From Mytilisepta virgata (Eukaryota > Mollusca > Bivalvia > Mytilida > Mytilidae), in the NCBI GenBank assembly GCA_028015205.1, contig CM051521.1, forward strand, positions 103,640,513 through 103,704,512: a stretch of 64,000 bases of DNA. Direction: 5' to 3'. Below the pieces are notes generated by a model, which was not told where the DNA came from, did not search any database, and saw nothing but the letters and a program-made list of their open reading frames with translations. The position numbers were made by a program, and so were the translations under genes. Numbering within the stretch: the stretch's first letter is position 1; each line of letters begins with the position of its first letter. Positions 50,401-58,929 of the stretch are shown here, one piece after another.

Positions 50401-52990
50401 ATAATGTAAGTGTAGGTATAATGTGTGCAAAGTTATTAAGGTTTTAAAAAAGTTTACCTAGTCACCACCACCTGAAAGTAATACCTATATCTCCCCTTTC
50501 ACGACTTTTTCTTGCAAGCCAGACAAAAATAATTTTACATTAATTCACAAATATATCTAATCTTTACATAATATTTTCAATTTCTGAATAATGCTAGTCA
50601 ACTGCTGAATGATTTCAAAATTATTGATATTAAAGCAAAGGAATCACAATATCAAATATAAGCTAACAAATCTCCTGCATTTACCCAACTATATTTGGAT
50701 GTTGAAGCTCTTTAAGAAGTGATATTTCTCTAATAGCTGTAGATGGTACACCTTCTTCTTCACTCTCTAAACGTATCTTCTTTAATGCAACTAATCTATT
50801 GGTTTTCTTATGTCTGCCTTTGTATACCACTCCATACGTACCTGTAGTGGAATATCATATTGTTCATACCAGATAGTGATACTCATGTTCATCAGTTGTA
50901 AAATGGAATGATGTGTATCTCATGGCTTACATAAGTTATAGTCCCACCTGAGACAAAAGTAGCTGAAAGCAGGCCTTAGGTTTTACCTTAAGTGACTGGG
51001 ATATTTAAAAATCAAGTTGTGTAATAATTCCATTTTTCTGAAGGTACAGGACCTTAACCATATTAAGTGTAGATAGCTGATGGTCCGTACTTTCCCCTTG
51101 CTTGAAACCCTGGAGAAATGCATCTTTTTTTGTGATAACTTTTTTCAAAAGTATTTAGTGACACTAGTAAGAGGGGTTGCATGAAGCTTCTGATTTCTCG
51201 ATAAATATTGTGTGTCAATGATTTAACAGAAACCTATGCCTCCAAATATTTCTAGCAACAAAAAAAATGTCTTTCTCATTCAAAAATTTGCCATATTAAT
51301 TAGTTACAGTATAATATTCACACATGATCAAAATACTAAATGTACATCTGCTGAAAATCAGTTTATTACAAATAATTGATATAATTAATGTCCTATGATA
51401 ATTTATTAATCTGCCTATCATTAATAAACCAGTTGGATTGAAAGTAACCATAACTGTTGTATGATAATCTATGTCTTGCAAATAGCTATGTACATGTACT
51501 TATCATGTGACTTTGTCAATTTAATTTGATTGTTGTCTATGAATTGCAATTATCAACTTGCAGTCATACAGTTTAAGTTTGGTAGGTTATTTATGCTGCA
51601 ATCAAGCAATTTCCAGTCTAATATTATTAAATATCAGGAGTAGAATAAACTTAAATTTCGGTAGGTCAATGACCTTATAAAGTCTACTGGTACTTATTTA
51701 CATGAATGAAGAGTGTGAGGAGAATACTAAATGTACCAGATTACGTTGTGCTGTTTCCAACATTTTCATGGCCGCTGGATTTCAACTTCAAACTCACTTT
51801 TAAGACATTTTACACATCTAAAGGCAGAATTTTATGATTGCAGGATAAAGACATATGTAGTCATTGTCAGAAAATATAAAACTCGCCTTTTCTCATGTTT
51901 CTAAAGCTCACCCAAATAAATTTTAATTTTCGACAATGACTATGTATTCTATATGTATACAGTCTTACATCTGTGTCTTTTATCATTTTTCAAATAATAA
52001 AATCAAGCCATTTCCTTTAGGCAACAATTAGGGTGTAACCTTAAGTTAAAAAGATGCAACATGAAACAAACAATATATTCTATGTAATTAACAGAACAGG
52101 TATTTATTTTCAAATATTTTGGTAACAAATTAAAAATATTAAGTTTAAAATTATAAAGAACCAATTTTTATTTATATATTTTATTCAGCACAAAAATAAT
52201 TTCTCATTGAAACATCTATTAACCCCACAAACAACTCCGACCAATATTTAAAAAATATCCATGCTACTAAAAATTGGCACGGTGGGTAGGTGTTTTTTCA
52301 AGACTAGTTATTTAGGCAGCTTTTCATTTCTTCAACATGGACTTTCCTTTTCCTTTAAAATATTAATCTTTCAATCAAAATACAATAAAGTATTCAAAGA
52401 AACCACTTCAAATCAAATAAAATACTGTGTGTCCAAGATACTTTGGCAAGTTATTTGTCGATGAAGAACTCTGAAGATTATTACAATTCTATACATATCA
52501 AAAAGCATTCTGATATACCCCAAAGGTCAACATGGTTCTAACTTTTGGAAACAAAAATTTGCAAAGTCAGCAACATCAAACTTTATGCAAAAATTAACCA
52601 ACTGCACACAAAAAAAAAAATGGAAAATCCGCTCTTATAAAATATTTGTGGCATTTCGGCAGTGGAAAAGACAATATTTAATTATGATTATTGGAAATAA
52701 AAGGTAGAGCAATCCTTTTTGGTTTCATTTTATTTTTAATGAAATATTTCAGATATTCAGAAAAAAAACTTGCAGTTTTAAGACCCACTAGGAAAAAATA
52801 TGCTGATGCCGCTTTTCATAATAAAACCCTTTTGCTTAGCTAATTTTACAGGTTTCTCCTGTTTCATATTAATCAGTCAAATTTCAGCTTGATCAATTAA
52901 TAAGATGCATGACATGTACGTTGCATGCATATCTTGTCACTTGTGTTACGTGCCTTCTCCTATCTTTTCTATTTTCACGTAATCTTCCAT
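32381..52990 (-). CDS. CDK1: Cyclin-dependent kinase 1 (cdc2), complete coding region in 7 exons
   Basis: CDK1 is the mitotic serine/threonine kinase that acts with A- and B-type cyclins. Exons in transcription order: 52990-52954, 50841-50685, 45686-45563, 44574-44404, 39208-39045, 34673-34532, 32497-32381; 912 nt, 303 aa, close to the usual 297-305. The protein starts [13 protein letters not shown] with T14 and Y15 of the inhibitory site present, catalytic K33, the full PSTAIRE cyclin helix (45-51), catalytic loop HRDMKPQN (D128), DFG (146-148) and activation-loop T161 in [25 protein letters not shown] of the CDK insert follows, then the C-lobe to a TAG stop. PSTAIRE excludes CDK4/6 and most others, and the exact numbering favours CDK1 over CDK2. 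Oddities are HRDM for HRDL, RTLTTP for RTLGTP, and a GC donor after exon 1. Confidence 0.96.
32810..33135. repeat. Tandem repeat of about 180 bp, two copies
   Basis: Both copies contain TAGTGATCTAACACTC-like sequence, AAGTTTCATGAGAATCATG and TAGGAGGAGTTGCGGACAA. It ends in CAGACAGACTGAAACCTATA and a CCCCC run. CDK1 intron 6. Confidence 0.6.
33136..34531. other. CDK1 intron 6 remainder
   Basis: No gene or defined repeat seen. A short hairpin CTACTACTGCA / TGCAGTAGTAG lies near 33728-33775. Confidence 0.35.
34532..34673 (-). CDS. CDK1: CDK1 coding exon 6
   Basis: A 142-bp exon giving [20 protein letters not shown] then [20 protein letters not shown] and NTGLDLLQ. The usual RTLGTP reads RTLTTP here. 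Acceptor TTCTAG, donor GTATGA, phase 0 at the end. Confidence 0.95.
34856..35120 (-). repeat. tRNA-derived SINE (family B) with 12-bp target duplication
   Basis: On the minus strand the head GGCCTCGGTGGCCGAATGGT has an A-box-like part, and AGTTCGAATCTC is a B box. The tail ends in CTTAAACAA-type sequence. CACCCTATTTGT flanks it at 34844-34855 and 35121-35132. CDK1 intron 5. Confidence 0.9.
35880..36480. repeat. Tandem repeat of about 150 bp, four copies
   Basis: Units share TAGGTCCCTTGGTAT, GTAAAACTTAACCTAAGTC and GTGACCTAATTTTGGTGGGA. Related in content to 7090-7330 and to the Helitron interior. CDK1 intron 5. Confidence 0.6.
37615..38881. mobile_element. hAT-like non-autonomous DNA transposon
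   Basis: The terminal inverted repeats are CAGGGTTCTCGCTAAG and, at the right end, CTTACTGAGAACCCTG. AATACC is repeated directly outside both ends (37609-37614 and 38882-38887). CAGGG-type TIRs are usual for hAT elements, although a 6-bp duplication is shorter than the classic 8 bp. There is no transposase frame in its 1267 bp. CDK1 intron 5. Confidence 0.75.
39045..39208 (-). CDS. CDK1: CDK1 coding exon 5
   Basis: A 164-bp exon giving [20 protein letters not shown] then [20 protein letters not shown] and [14 protein letters not shown]. It covers the APE motif and helix F (DIWSIG). Acceptor TTACAG, donor GTAATT, phase 2 at the end. Confidence 0.96.
39640..40315. repeat. Tandem repeat of about 170 bp, three copies
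   Basis: Units share AGGATCTAACAGTATGCAAAG, GCATGTTTGAGAAACTG and AAGGGTATAAAATTATGG. The block ends with CAGACAGACAGACGGACAG. CDK1 intron 4. Confidence 0.65.
40674..41199. mobile_element. Foldback MITE with about 110-bp inverted repeats
   Basis: The left arm CATCATCGGAAACCC... through TTCATTCATTTTTTCTCGTT and ATGAATATATTCATGAA is mirrored by the right arm ending GGGTTTCCGACGATG. GTTTATTA before and GTTTAGTA after the element may be an imperfect 8-bp target duplication. CDK1 intron 4. Confidence 0.75.
41968..42617 (+). repeat. CAGGTGAGCT-family repeat in an A-run
   Basis: Start CTGGAGGCTCCCAGGAGCCT, end TTTTTTGGCCAGGTGATCTCC. The unoccupied paralogous site at about 43380-43400 (GTTTAGAAAAAAGTCTGG) shows it entered a run of A. 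Confidence 0.75.
42669..43258. repeat. Insertion bounded by CTTGTCC / GGACAAG motifs
   Basis: ACTTGTCCAATGGGACAAGT near 42748 and CTTGTCCAAAGGGACAAGT near 43230 are the same palindrome-like unit followed by AAAAAAATT. Class unknown. Confidence 0.45.
43490..44398. other. CDK1 intron 4 remainder
   Basis: Nothing coding; AT-rich with an oligo-A tract at 43681-43692. Confidence 0.35.
44404..44574 (-). CDS. CDK1: CDK1 coding exon 4
   Basis: A 171-bp exon of 57 codons, residues 107-163. It holds [18 protein letters not shown] and VYTHE with T161. Acceptor TTACAG, donor GTAAG, phase 0 at both ends. Confidence 0.96.
45165..45522 (+). repeat. CAGGTGAGCT-family repeat, 5'-truncated
   Basis: Starts inside the CAGGGGCAATAACCCA module and ends TTGGGTCAAGTGAGCT plus an A-run, just short of CDK1 exon 3. 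Confidence 0.7.
45563..45686 (-). CDS. CDK1: CDK1 coding exon 3
   Basis: A 124-bp exon giving [20 protein letters not shown] then [20 protein letters not shown] and [10 protein letters not shown] is the hinge region. Acceptor TTGTAG, donor GTAAAA, phase 0 at the end. Confidence 0.96.
45880..46435 (+). repeat. Tandem GAACTATCTATAGACC module block
   Basis: Same module as 12836-13500: TACCCACCAAGAACTATCTA, GTTGCTGAGAAAT, GTCACTCAAG. CDK1 intron 2. Confidence 0.6.
46441..46916 (+). repeat. CAGGTGAGCT-family repeat interrupted by a SINE
   Basis: Start CACAGGAGCCTGTATCGCTC, end GGCCTTTTGGGCCAGGCGAG then TTAAAAA. The SINE at 46591-46797 sits inside it. Confidence 0.7.
46591..46797 (-). repeat. tRNA-derived SINE (family B), head truncated
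   Basis: It matches the other family-B copies from the TTTGTTTAGTTGGGGTTTAA tail to the GACAGGCTAG near the tRNA-like part; the A-box end is missing. Confidence 0.8.
47194..47443 (-). repeat. tRNA-derived SINE (family B) with target duplication
   Basis: Tail TTTGTTTAGTTGGGG, B-box region GAGTTCAAATCTCACC on the minus strand. CGATTGTTAA (47184-47193) and CGATTCTTAA (47444-47453) flank it, 9 of 10 bases equal. Confidence 0.85.
47730..48623 (+). repeat. CAGGTGAGCT-family repeat, 3' end missing
   Basis: It begins CAAGAGGCTCCCAGGAGCCT immediately after the 3' end (GTCAGGTGAGCTAAA, 47715-47729) of another copy, so two copies abut. The interior carries GGCAATAACTCCTA modules. Confidence 0.7.
48627..49931 (+). 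repeat. CAGGTGAGCT-family repeat with tandem GGCAATAACTCCTAAATGG modules
   Basis: Start ACAAGAGGCTCACCAGAGCC, end AGCTCACATGGCCTATGGCC then AGGTGAGCT. A GAC trinucleotide run (49836-49887) precedes the 3' hairpin. CDK1 intron 2. Confidence 0.8.
49945..50350 (+). repeat. CAGGTGAGCT-family repeat, 5'-truncated
   Basis: It shares the GGCAATAACTCCTACATGGG module and GACGACGAC run, and ends AGCTCACATGGACCTTTGGT then CCAGGTGAGCT and an A-run. Confidence 0.75.
50685..50841 (-). CDS. CDK1: CDK1 coding exon 2
   Basis: A 157-bp exon giving [20 protein letters not shown] then [19 protein letters not shown] and [13 protein letters not shown]. It holds the Gly loop, K33 and PSTAIRE. Acceptor TACAG, donor GTAAAT, ending in phase 2. 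Confidence 0.96.
50842..52953 (-). other. CDK1 intron 1
   Basis: A 2.1-kb AT-rich intron in which I recognise no interspersed repeat, in contrast with introns 2, 4 and 5. Boundaries read GCACGT...TACAG on the coding strand. Confidence 0.7.
52954..52990 (-). CDS. CDK1: CDK1 coding exon 1
   Basis: A 37-nt exon encoding [12 protein letters not shown] plus the first base of Gly13. Frame with exon 2 is kept only if the intron starts at GCACGT (52953-52948), a GC donor. The GT two codons on (GTAACA) would shift the frame. Confidence 0.85.
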
Positions 52991-53518
52991 TTCCAATCAG
53001 TTTTTATCCACCAATATTATTTATTTCTGAAATGAATTAAAATCTATGAATGAACACAGCCATGATTTGATCATGTGAACACAATATCAACTGAATTTCA
53101 TGTTCAAACAAAGTATCCAAATTTAAAATTGGCGCGCATATTTCTAATTGTTTTCATTAAGAATGTCTATAATATATTCTTTGTAATATTTTGGAATGAA
53201 AAGGATGCATGGATGAAAAGTAAATTTTCTATGAAGACCACCAAATTACATAAATTTCACTTTTTCAAGTTGGTTTCTTACCGCTTCTTCTTTCAATGTA
53301 TGACCAATCAGAATTTGAAATGTTGTAAAACACTTGCATGACTAAATTATCTAAACGTCAAATCAAAACGGAATAACCTAGAAAAAAATCCAAGTTTTGT
53401 ACAGAAACAAAAAACAAGAGACAGCAAGTTTCGCTACAATTGAGCTGTCGAGAGATTTGAATATAAATGAACAATAATACTCAAGCGCCAGAAACAATAT
53501 TTTTGGACAATCAGTTAT
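52991..53518 (-). promoter_or_regulatory. Putative CDK1 5' UTR and proximal promoter
   Basis: This 528-bp stretch is all that separates the CDK1 ATG from the MULE end. It holds two CCAAT-type boxes (CCAATCA at 53304-53310 and CCAATCAG at 52994-53001) and TTTGAA at 53314-53319, which resembles a CHR element of cell-cycle promoters. Such short motifs are common by chance in AT-rich DNA, so the assignment rests mainly on position. Confidence 0.35.
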
Positions 53519-53529
53519 CGGTATGTCTT

Positions 53530-54010
53530 TTTACCACAGGCCACCACAGGCTACCACAGGCTACCACAGGCCACCACAGGCCTACCACAGGCCACCTTTT
53601 AAAAACATTTTATGACATTGTTTGATATATATTATTGTAATAAAGTGTTTTTGAAGCATATTTTACAGGTTTTTACCATGTTTTGTCCTAAGCTACCAAC
53701 TACTGACAATTAGCGTCTACCACAGGCCTTATTAGCATACCACAGGCGTACCACAGGCCACCTTTTTATAACAAATTATGACATTATATGATATATTTTA
53801 TTATATTAAAGTGTTTTAGAAGCATATTTTACATTTTTTATCATGTTTTGTCCAAAGCTACCAACTACAGACAATGGGCGTCTACCACAGGCCTAATTAT
53901 CATACCACAGGCGTACCACAGGCAAATTATGACATTGTATGATATCTTTCATTATATAAAAATGTTTTTGAAGCATATTGCACATGTTTTTATCATGTTT
54001 TGTCCATGAT
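53530..54010. repeat. MULE left-arm tandem repeats
   Basis: First, 10-11-bp units of CACCACAGGC / TACCACAGGC fill 53531-53596. Then a unit of about 160-175 bp occurs three times, each with GACATT.TATGATAT, TTGAAGCATATT, CATGTTTTGTCC and, in the first two, CGTCTACCACAGGCC. The CCACAGGC unit is the same as that of the terminal repeat. Confidence 0.75.
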
Positions 54011-54453
54011 TATATAAAAGGCATTTGCAAACTAATTTTTTTTGTCATTCAACTTTTGTTGCCTGGCTTGAGGTTATTCGTTTTAATTTTTTATGTACAG
54101 TACTTTACTCGAGATCTGTCTTATTTAACATTTTTAAATTCTTATTTTTGATTGGTCTGAATTAAAACAATAAATTTATTGCATGTTTGTTCATTTTTCT
54201 TTTCATATATAATGATTTATCATATTTTATTACATTTATGCTCATGTTGGACCATATAGGAGCCCCCACGCCTACGTCAAGGCCATGAGCGTGTGGGGGT
54301 GGGCAAAAATTTTTGGGCTTTAAAATATATGTTTTAAAATCATTTTAAATGTACTTAATCATATTTTGTACAAAACTCATTTTTTAAATTACAATAATTT
54401 GGAGAAATTCATTAACTATTATATGACAGGGACCTACAGACCTTTTAGTCATT

Positions 54454-54996
54454 AAAACTACAAAGACACCCTGCACAAGGCACGGGCGTGTCTTAAATAG
54501 TCCGCGAGAACAATTATTTAGATTTTTGTGTTGAAAAGTTAAAACTACAAAGACACCCTGCATAAGGCTCGGGCGTGTCTTAAATAGTCCGCGAGAACAA
54601 TTATTTAGATTTTATGTTGAAAAGTTAAAACTACAAAGACACCCTGCACAAGGCACGGGCGTGTCTTAAATAGTCCGCGAGAACAATTATTTAGATTTTA
54701 TGTTGAAAAGTTAAAACTACAAAGACACCCTGCACAAGGCTCGGGCGTGTCTTAAATAGTCCGCGAGAACAATTATTTAGATTTTATGTTGAAAAGTTAA
54801 AACTACAAAGACACCCTGCACAAGGCTCGGGCGTGTCTTAAATAGTCCGCGAGAACAATTATTTAGATTTTATGTTGAAAAGTTAAAACTACAAAGACAC
54901 CCTGCACAAGGCTCGGGCGTGTCTTAAATAGTCCGCGAGAACAATTATTTAGATTTTATGTTGAAAAGTTAAAACTACAAAGACACCCTGCACAAT
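54454..54996. repeat. 86-bp tandem array inside the MULE
   Basis: Units begin AAAACTACAAAGACACCCTG at 54454, 54541, 54627, 54713, 54799, 54885 and 54971 (the last partial). Spacing is 87 then 86 bp throughout, with few substitutions. Each unit contains AAGACAC...GTGTCTT, able to form a 7-bp stem, and AGTCCGCGAGAACAA. Confidence 0.95.
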
Positions 54997-55098
54997 CTGT
55001 AAGTCTCTAAATTCGGTACATTGTCAATATATATTGGTAAGTCTCTAAATTGGGTTTACTGTCACTTTAAATTGGTAAAGTCACTGAATATGGAATAT

Positions 55099-56358
55099 TT
55101 ATTTTTTCTTTGATCGTTCACATCTCGCCCGTTTTGTCTGTCCTGGCTTTGTTGCGATTCTCGCTGCTTTGTTCACTACTTTGTAGGTTCCGTTGGTAGA
55201 TTCGATCATCTCTTCAGCTGGTTTTCTTTTCTTTTGATTACATAGAAAGTTTTTGAAGATTCTATCTTTTTCCTCTTTGGATTTTGTCTTCCACGCAACA
55301 TCTGAGACGGCATACTGCTGGTAGCCGACACACAGTTTATAATCACCCGATGAATGCAATGCAGCACGCAAGTTAATGTACTGAAATTCTACGATATCAT
55401 GTAATTTGTTTATCAAATCTGGTGTTGATCTTGGCTTCCAGTTGGTGGATACTTTCATGACACGGTTCATAGATTCTGCATTGTTGTTAGTCCAAAGTTT
55501 ATCACTGTCAATTCGCTGGTTAGGTTCGGTAACAAAGTCCTTGATTCTGGGTTTGAGATGACGTTCGAAATATTCTATGAATTTTGGATATTTTCCGGCA
55601 ATGTCTTTTACTTTTCTTGATGCAGTCTCGAAACATAAAGTGTCATCTGCATTGGCTAATCCATCATCACTGAATAGGGCGGACATAATCTCGTTCCTCT
55701 CATTTGTATTTACCCCGATCTTGTTCTGAAGGTAGTGTTTCACATTGTCCTTGATATGTTTGGTACAAAGTCGTCTTTTGGCATCTGGAAATGAATGTTG
55801 GATTGCTCTTGTCATTGCTTTTTCGTCATCACTACCGAATTCTATTTTTTCGTCTAGTCGGAGTTCTATATTGTCCAGATCTACTGCTAAATGTGCAGAT
55901 ACATGCGAAAAGAATGCACGGTAGGTGTGATAGGAAGCGTCTTTGTGTAATAACATCGGTCCTACAAATATTGGATGGTCTTTGGTTTCTTTACGAACAA
56001 TTCTTAAGTTTTTGTATACCATTGCAGTCACAAAAAATTTTCCTAAATTAAATGTTCTGTCGACACCTATCGGATTATCGGTTTTTTGTGACAAGAACTG
56101 TTTCATATCAGTCATTTGATCTTCCGTGTAACATATGATAGATGGAACTTGCTTCTTTGTATGGACAATTTGTTGAACAAGTGGATGGTCGTCTAAAATG
56201 CTTACCACATGTAGAATTTCATCGGCAATGTTGTTGCTATTCTTTACGGAATTATTGTCCTTAGCTGCTCTGTACTTTGCGTTTCGTATTTGTTTGGTGT
56301 CTCTCGGGGCGGAGAACGAGTCTTCTCTATTCAAATTAATATAAATGTCCTTTGGGCC
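55099..56358 (-). CDS. MULE-type DDE transposase exon
   Basis: One open exon of about 419 codons to TAA. The frame can be read upstream to GPKDIYINLNRED, so the splice acceptor is near 56350-56380; no good acceptor could be fixed. Counting from LNREDSF, the MULE catalytic motifs are present: GVDRTFNLG with D92, FGSDDEKAM with D169/D170, then FPDAKRRLCTKH (C190, H193), and NNNAESMNRVM with E287. The C-terminus is Lys/Arg-rich (KKRKPAEE, KRARCERSKKK). No stops or frameshifts interrupt it. It would act in the nucleus on the element's inverted repeats. No SWIM zinc finger is visible in this exon. The PHD exon 2.2 kb upstream probably belongs to the same transcript. Confidence 0.82.
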   Translation of the reverse strand, partial: GPKDIYINLNREDSFSAPRDTKQIRNAKYRAAKDNNSVKNSNNIADEILHVVSILDDHPLVQQIVHTKKQVPSIICYTEDQMTDMKQFLSQKTDNPIGVDRTFNLGKFFVTAMVYKNLRIVRKETKDHPIFVGPMLLHKDASYHTYRAFFSHVSAHLAVDLDNIELRLDEKIEFGSDDEKAMTRAIQHSFPDAKRRLCTKHIKDNVKHYLQNKIGVNTNERNEIMSALFSDDGLANADDTLCFETASRKVKDIAGKYPKFIEYFERHLKPRIKDFVTEPNQRIDSDKLWTNNNAESMNRVMKVSTNWKPRSTPDLINKLHDIVEFQYINLRAALHSSGDYKLCVGYQQYAVSDVAWKTKSKEEKDRIFKNFLCNQKKRKPAEEMIESTNGTYKVVNKAARIATKPGQTKRARCERSKKK

Positions 56359-56399
56359 TTGTGTTTTGCATTCTTATATAAATGATCATAAATCCACCC

Positions 56400-57475
56400 A
56401 TTAATTCATGGTATGGATCGTATCTTTGACCTTACATTGCGTATTGTACTAAAGGTTTGGATTTTTCAATGTTTCGGGTTATTTTAGGAGTTTCTCCAGG
56501 GCAACCCTCATCAGAGGCCATCCCATATTAAAAAAAAAAATTATTTGCATTTTCATGCATGGAAAGTGAAGAATCTTCAGAATCTCTATTATGTATATGT
56601 TTAATATTTTGACAATTAGGGAGGTCACATCCCTTTGTTTAAGTGCATAATTATATGTCACTTATTATTATATACATCTATTCAATTGTGAATAATTGAT
56701 GTATATTTAGCATGCTTTAGCTATTGCTTTTTATTGCATTGCATGTTTCGTTGCGACTATTTTTGTCTGCAACGAAGGAAATTAATTTTACTGTCTGTAT
56801 TATAAGACTATATGTTGTCAATCATTTCGTCTTAACGTTGATTGCGTAATGTGTACCACTGAATTTGTATATTGTTTTATTTTTAAGGCGTGGTTTCTGA
56901 AGGGTAGTCTTAAGTCAAGGTCATCCCAACGTCAAATTTAAGAATTGTTTTATGTAACCATATATTTCCTTTCTTTCTGACTATCTTTTCTATCTTCCAG
57001 GCAATTATTATAGTATTATTATTTAATAAATAAAAATTTTCAGTATTGGGTATATTCAACCCTTATTTTATCTTATAATAACATGTTATTCATTGTTTAT
57101 CTAAGTTCGGCCATCAGCATTTTTTATGCATAATATGGTCATATTAGATAATGCCTTCAATATATCTATCGTCCAGCTGCGCAGACATAGTATCATCATT
57201 GTGTGACATTGATTGATTTCTTAATTGCCGACATTTCTTAATCTACTTGTCAACTATTTGTTAATACATCTTTGATACTTCTTCCCCTTTTTTGAAAGCC
57301 ACGTATGGTTTAGACTTAAATATGGTCTGTATAATAGGGTCATTTCGTATTAAGTACCAAACTTTAGTTATAAGTCGTTGTAAAATATCACCTTTTGGAT
57401 GATATGAGGTTATTAACATATTTTTAAAATTCCGTTTCCGATATTTTCTTTTAATTCTTATGTTTCTCTCCTCAT
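56400..57475. other. MULE intronic region, no recognised feature
   Basis: AT-rich DNA between the two coding exons of the MULE. I find no exon that clearly bridges them, though a small one could be missed. Confidence 0.35.
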
Positions 57476-57479
57476 AGTT

Positions 57480-58440
57480 TATGGTATTTAGGATTTCCCA
57501 TACATGGACTTTTATTATAACCTCTCTTTACAAGCTTTTCGACAAAGAGTTCTAATCTCTCTTTATATTTTTGTCCATCACTTGTATTCCGCAGAATTCT
57601 TATTAAAGGATGTACGATGCAAGTATTGGATTTTCTCCGTATGCCTGCTATAACATTTAATATCTAGAACACCCTTTTTCAGAATATCGTTGTCCTTTAT
57701 ATATTTCAACGTCTAGAAATTTCATAGAATTTCTATCTGTTTCAAATGTGAATTTTAAGAGGTCATGATTTTTATTTGCTATTTCAAACAGCTTTTCAAT
57801 TTGTTCAGGCTTTCCATCAACTGTTATAAATCCATCATCTCTCATCCCTTTGTGAAGGATTATATTGTTTCTATATGGAAGATCGTCTATGATTTGTTTA
57901 ATACGATCGTATAATGCTATAGCGCATATTTCAGGGGAAGCCACTGCTCCCATTGAAACTCCAATAATTTTTTGTATGATTTGTTATTACATGTAAACTC
58001 ATTGTTGTTAATAAAATGTTTAGAATTTTCATCAGATTCTCTGTTTCTGGTCTTTTAATTTCATATTAAATATCTATGTTCTCGTTTAGTGCATTCCTCG
58101 TGAATTGCATAATTTCCAAAAACTTAAGAATCGTATAAAGACTTGTTATGTCGTAAGATATTAAGAGAGGGTTTCCCTCCAATTTGTTTGATTCAATATT
58201 ACATATGAAATTTCCCGTGTCAGCGAGATATGTTTCTTGTTTCCTGACAATAGGAAGTAAAAAGAATTCAAAGAATTTTTCAATATCCTCCAGGGGACCA
58301 GAGCATTGTGATACAATTGGTCTCGCTGGTACATGTATTCTTTCAGTACATGATGTATTACTTTATATTTCTTTAAGTACATTATTTTTTAACTTGTGAA
58401 TTTTAGGAAGGAAATACGCCTTTGGCGTTTTAATAAATTT
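57480..58440 (-). pseudogene. Penelope-type reverse transcriptase fossil
   Basis: In order on the minus strand: KTPKAYFLPKIHK, RPIVSQCSGPLEDIEKFFEF, ISYDITSLYT (RT motif A), IIGVSMGAVASPE (motif B), MRDDGFI (in place of YxDD), MKFLDVEIYKG, and IQYLHRTSFN. This order and the LPKIHK / RPIVSQCSGP motifs are typical of Penelope-like RTs. Frameshifts and stops (for example after NIDI and SAEYK) break the frame several times, so it is inactive. It lies in the presumed MULE intron, on the same strand. Confidence 0.75.
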
Positions 58441-58578
58441 TCCTTCCTGTAAGAGAAATTCTGTGGATGTGGTATCGATTTCATTTTTATTTCTCAGCTG
58501 TATAGTCAAATTTCGAATAGTTTTTATTCTTTTTTAATAATATATGTATTAACATCTTATAGAATGAATTTTACTTAC

Positions 58579-58830
58579 CACTCTTAATCTTTGAAGGGAG
58601 GAGTCATATGTGTTAACACCGACTTCCTTGGTGAAACACTCGTTACAGCTATACGGGTTCTGTGGCATGCACACGTACTCGATGTCAGCTAGAGTTAGAT
58701 TCTGGCATGCATAATGGTACCACCCATTACAGGCTTCACATTTTACTGAATCTTGGGCACAGTTGCCCCTACAGTCTCTACATGGCCAAAAAGCTGACCT
58801 TGAACTGTATTTGACCCGGCGTTTAGGCAT
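58579..58830 (-). CDS. PHD-finger exon, N-terminus of the MULE protein
   Basis: It starts at ATG 58830 and gives 84 codons to a clean GTAAGT donor at 58578-58573 in phase 0. The protein begins MPKRRVKYSSRSAFW, followed by a PHD-type zinc finger: C17-x2-C20, C31-x2-C34, H39-x2-C42, C62-x2-C65. PHD fingers often bind histone H3 tails, which could steer the transposase to certain chromatin; that is inference. The downstream partner exon is probably 55099-56358. Confidence 0.75.
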
Positions 58831-58929
58831 GGTAGATAGATCTAGATAGAAGGTTTGCGCAAACGATGTCGAATAGGAGCAAATTATAGCAATCGAATCG
58901 AAATAGCAGTAGGAAGATGTGACATTTTG

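Noticed and set aside
52948..52953. Using the GT at 52949 as the CDK1 exon 1 donor
   Set aside because: It would add ACs that shift exon 2 out of the CDK1 frame (giving VWSGIQ instead of GVVYKG).
54454..54996. CRISPR-like array
   Set aside because: The 86-bp units are contiguous with no unique spacers, in a eukaryotic transposon.
58184..58399. 71-codon plus-strand frame
   Set aside because: Antisense to the RT fossil, which explains the sequence better (RPIVSQCSGP on the other strand).
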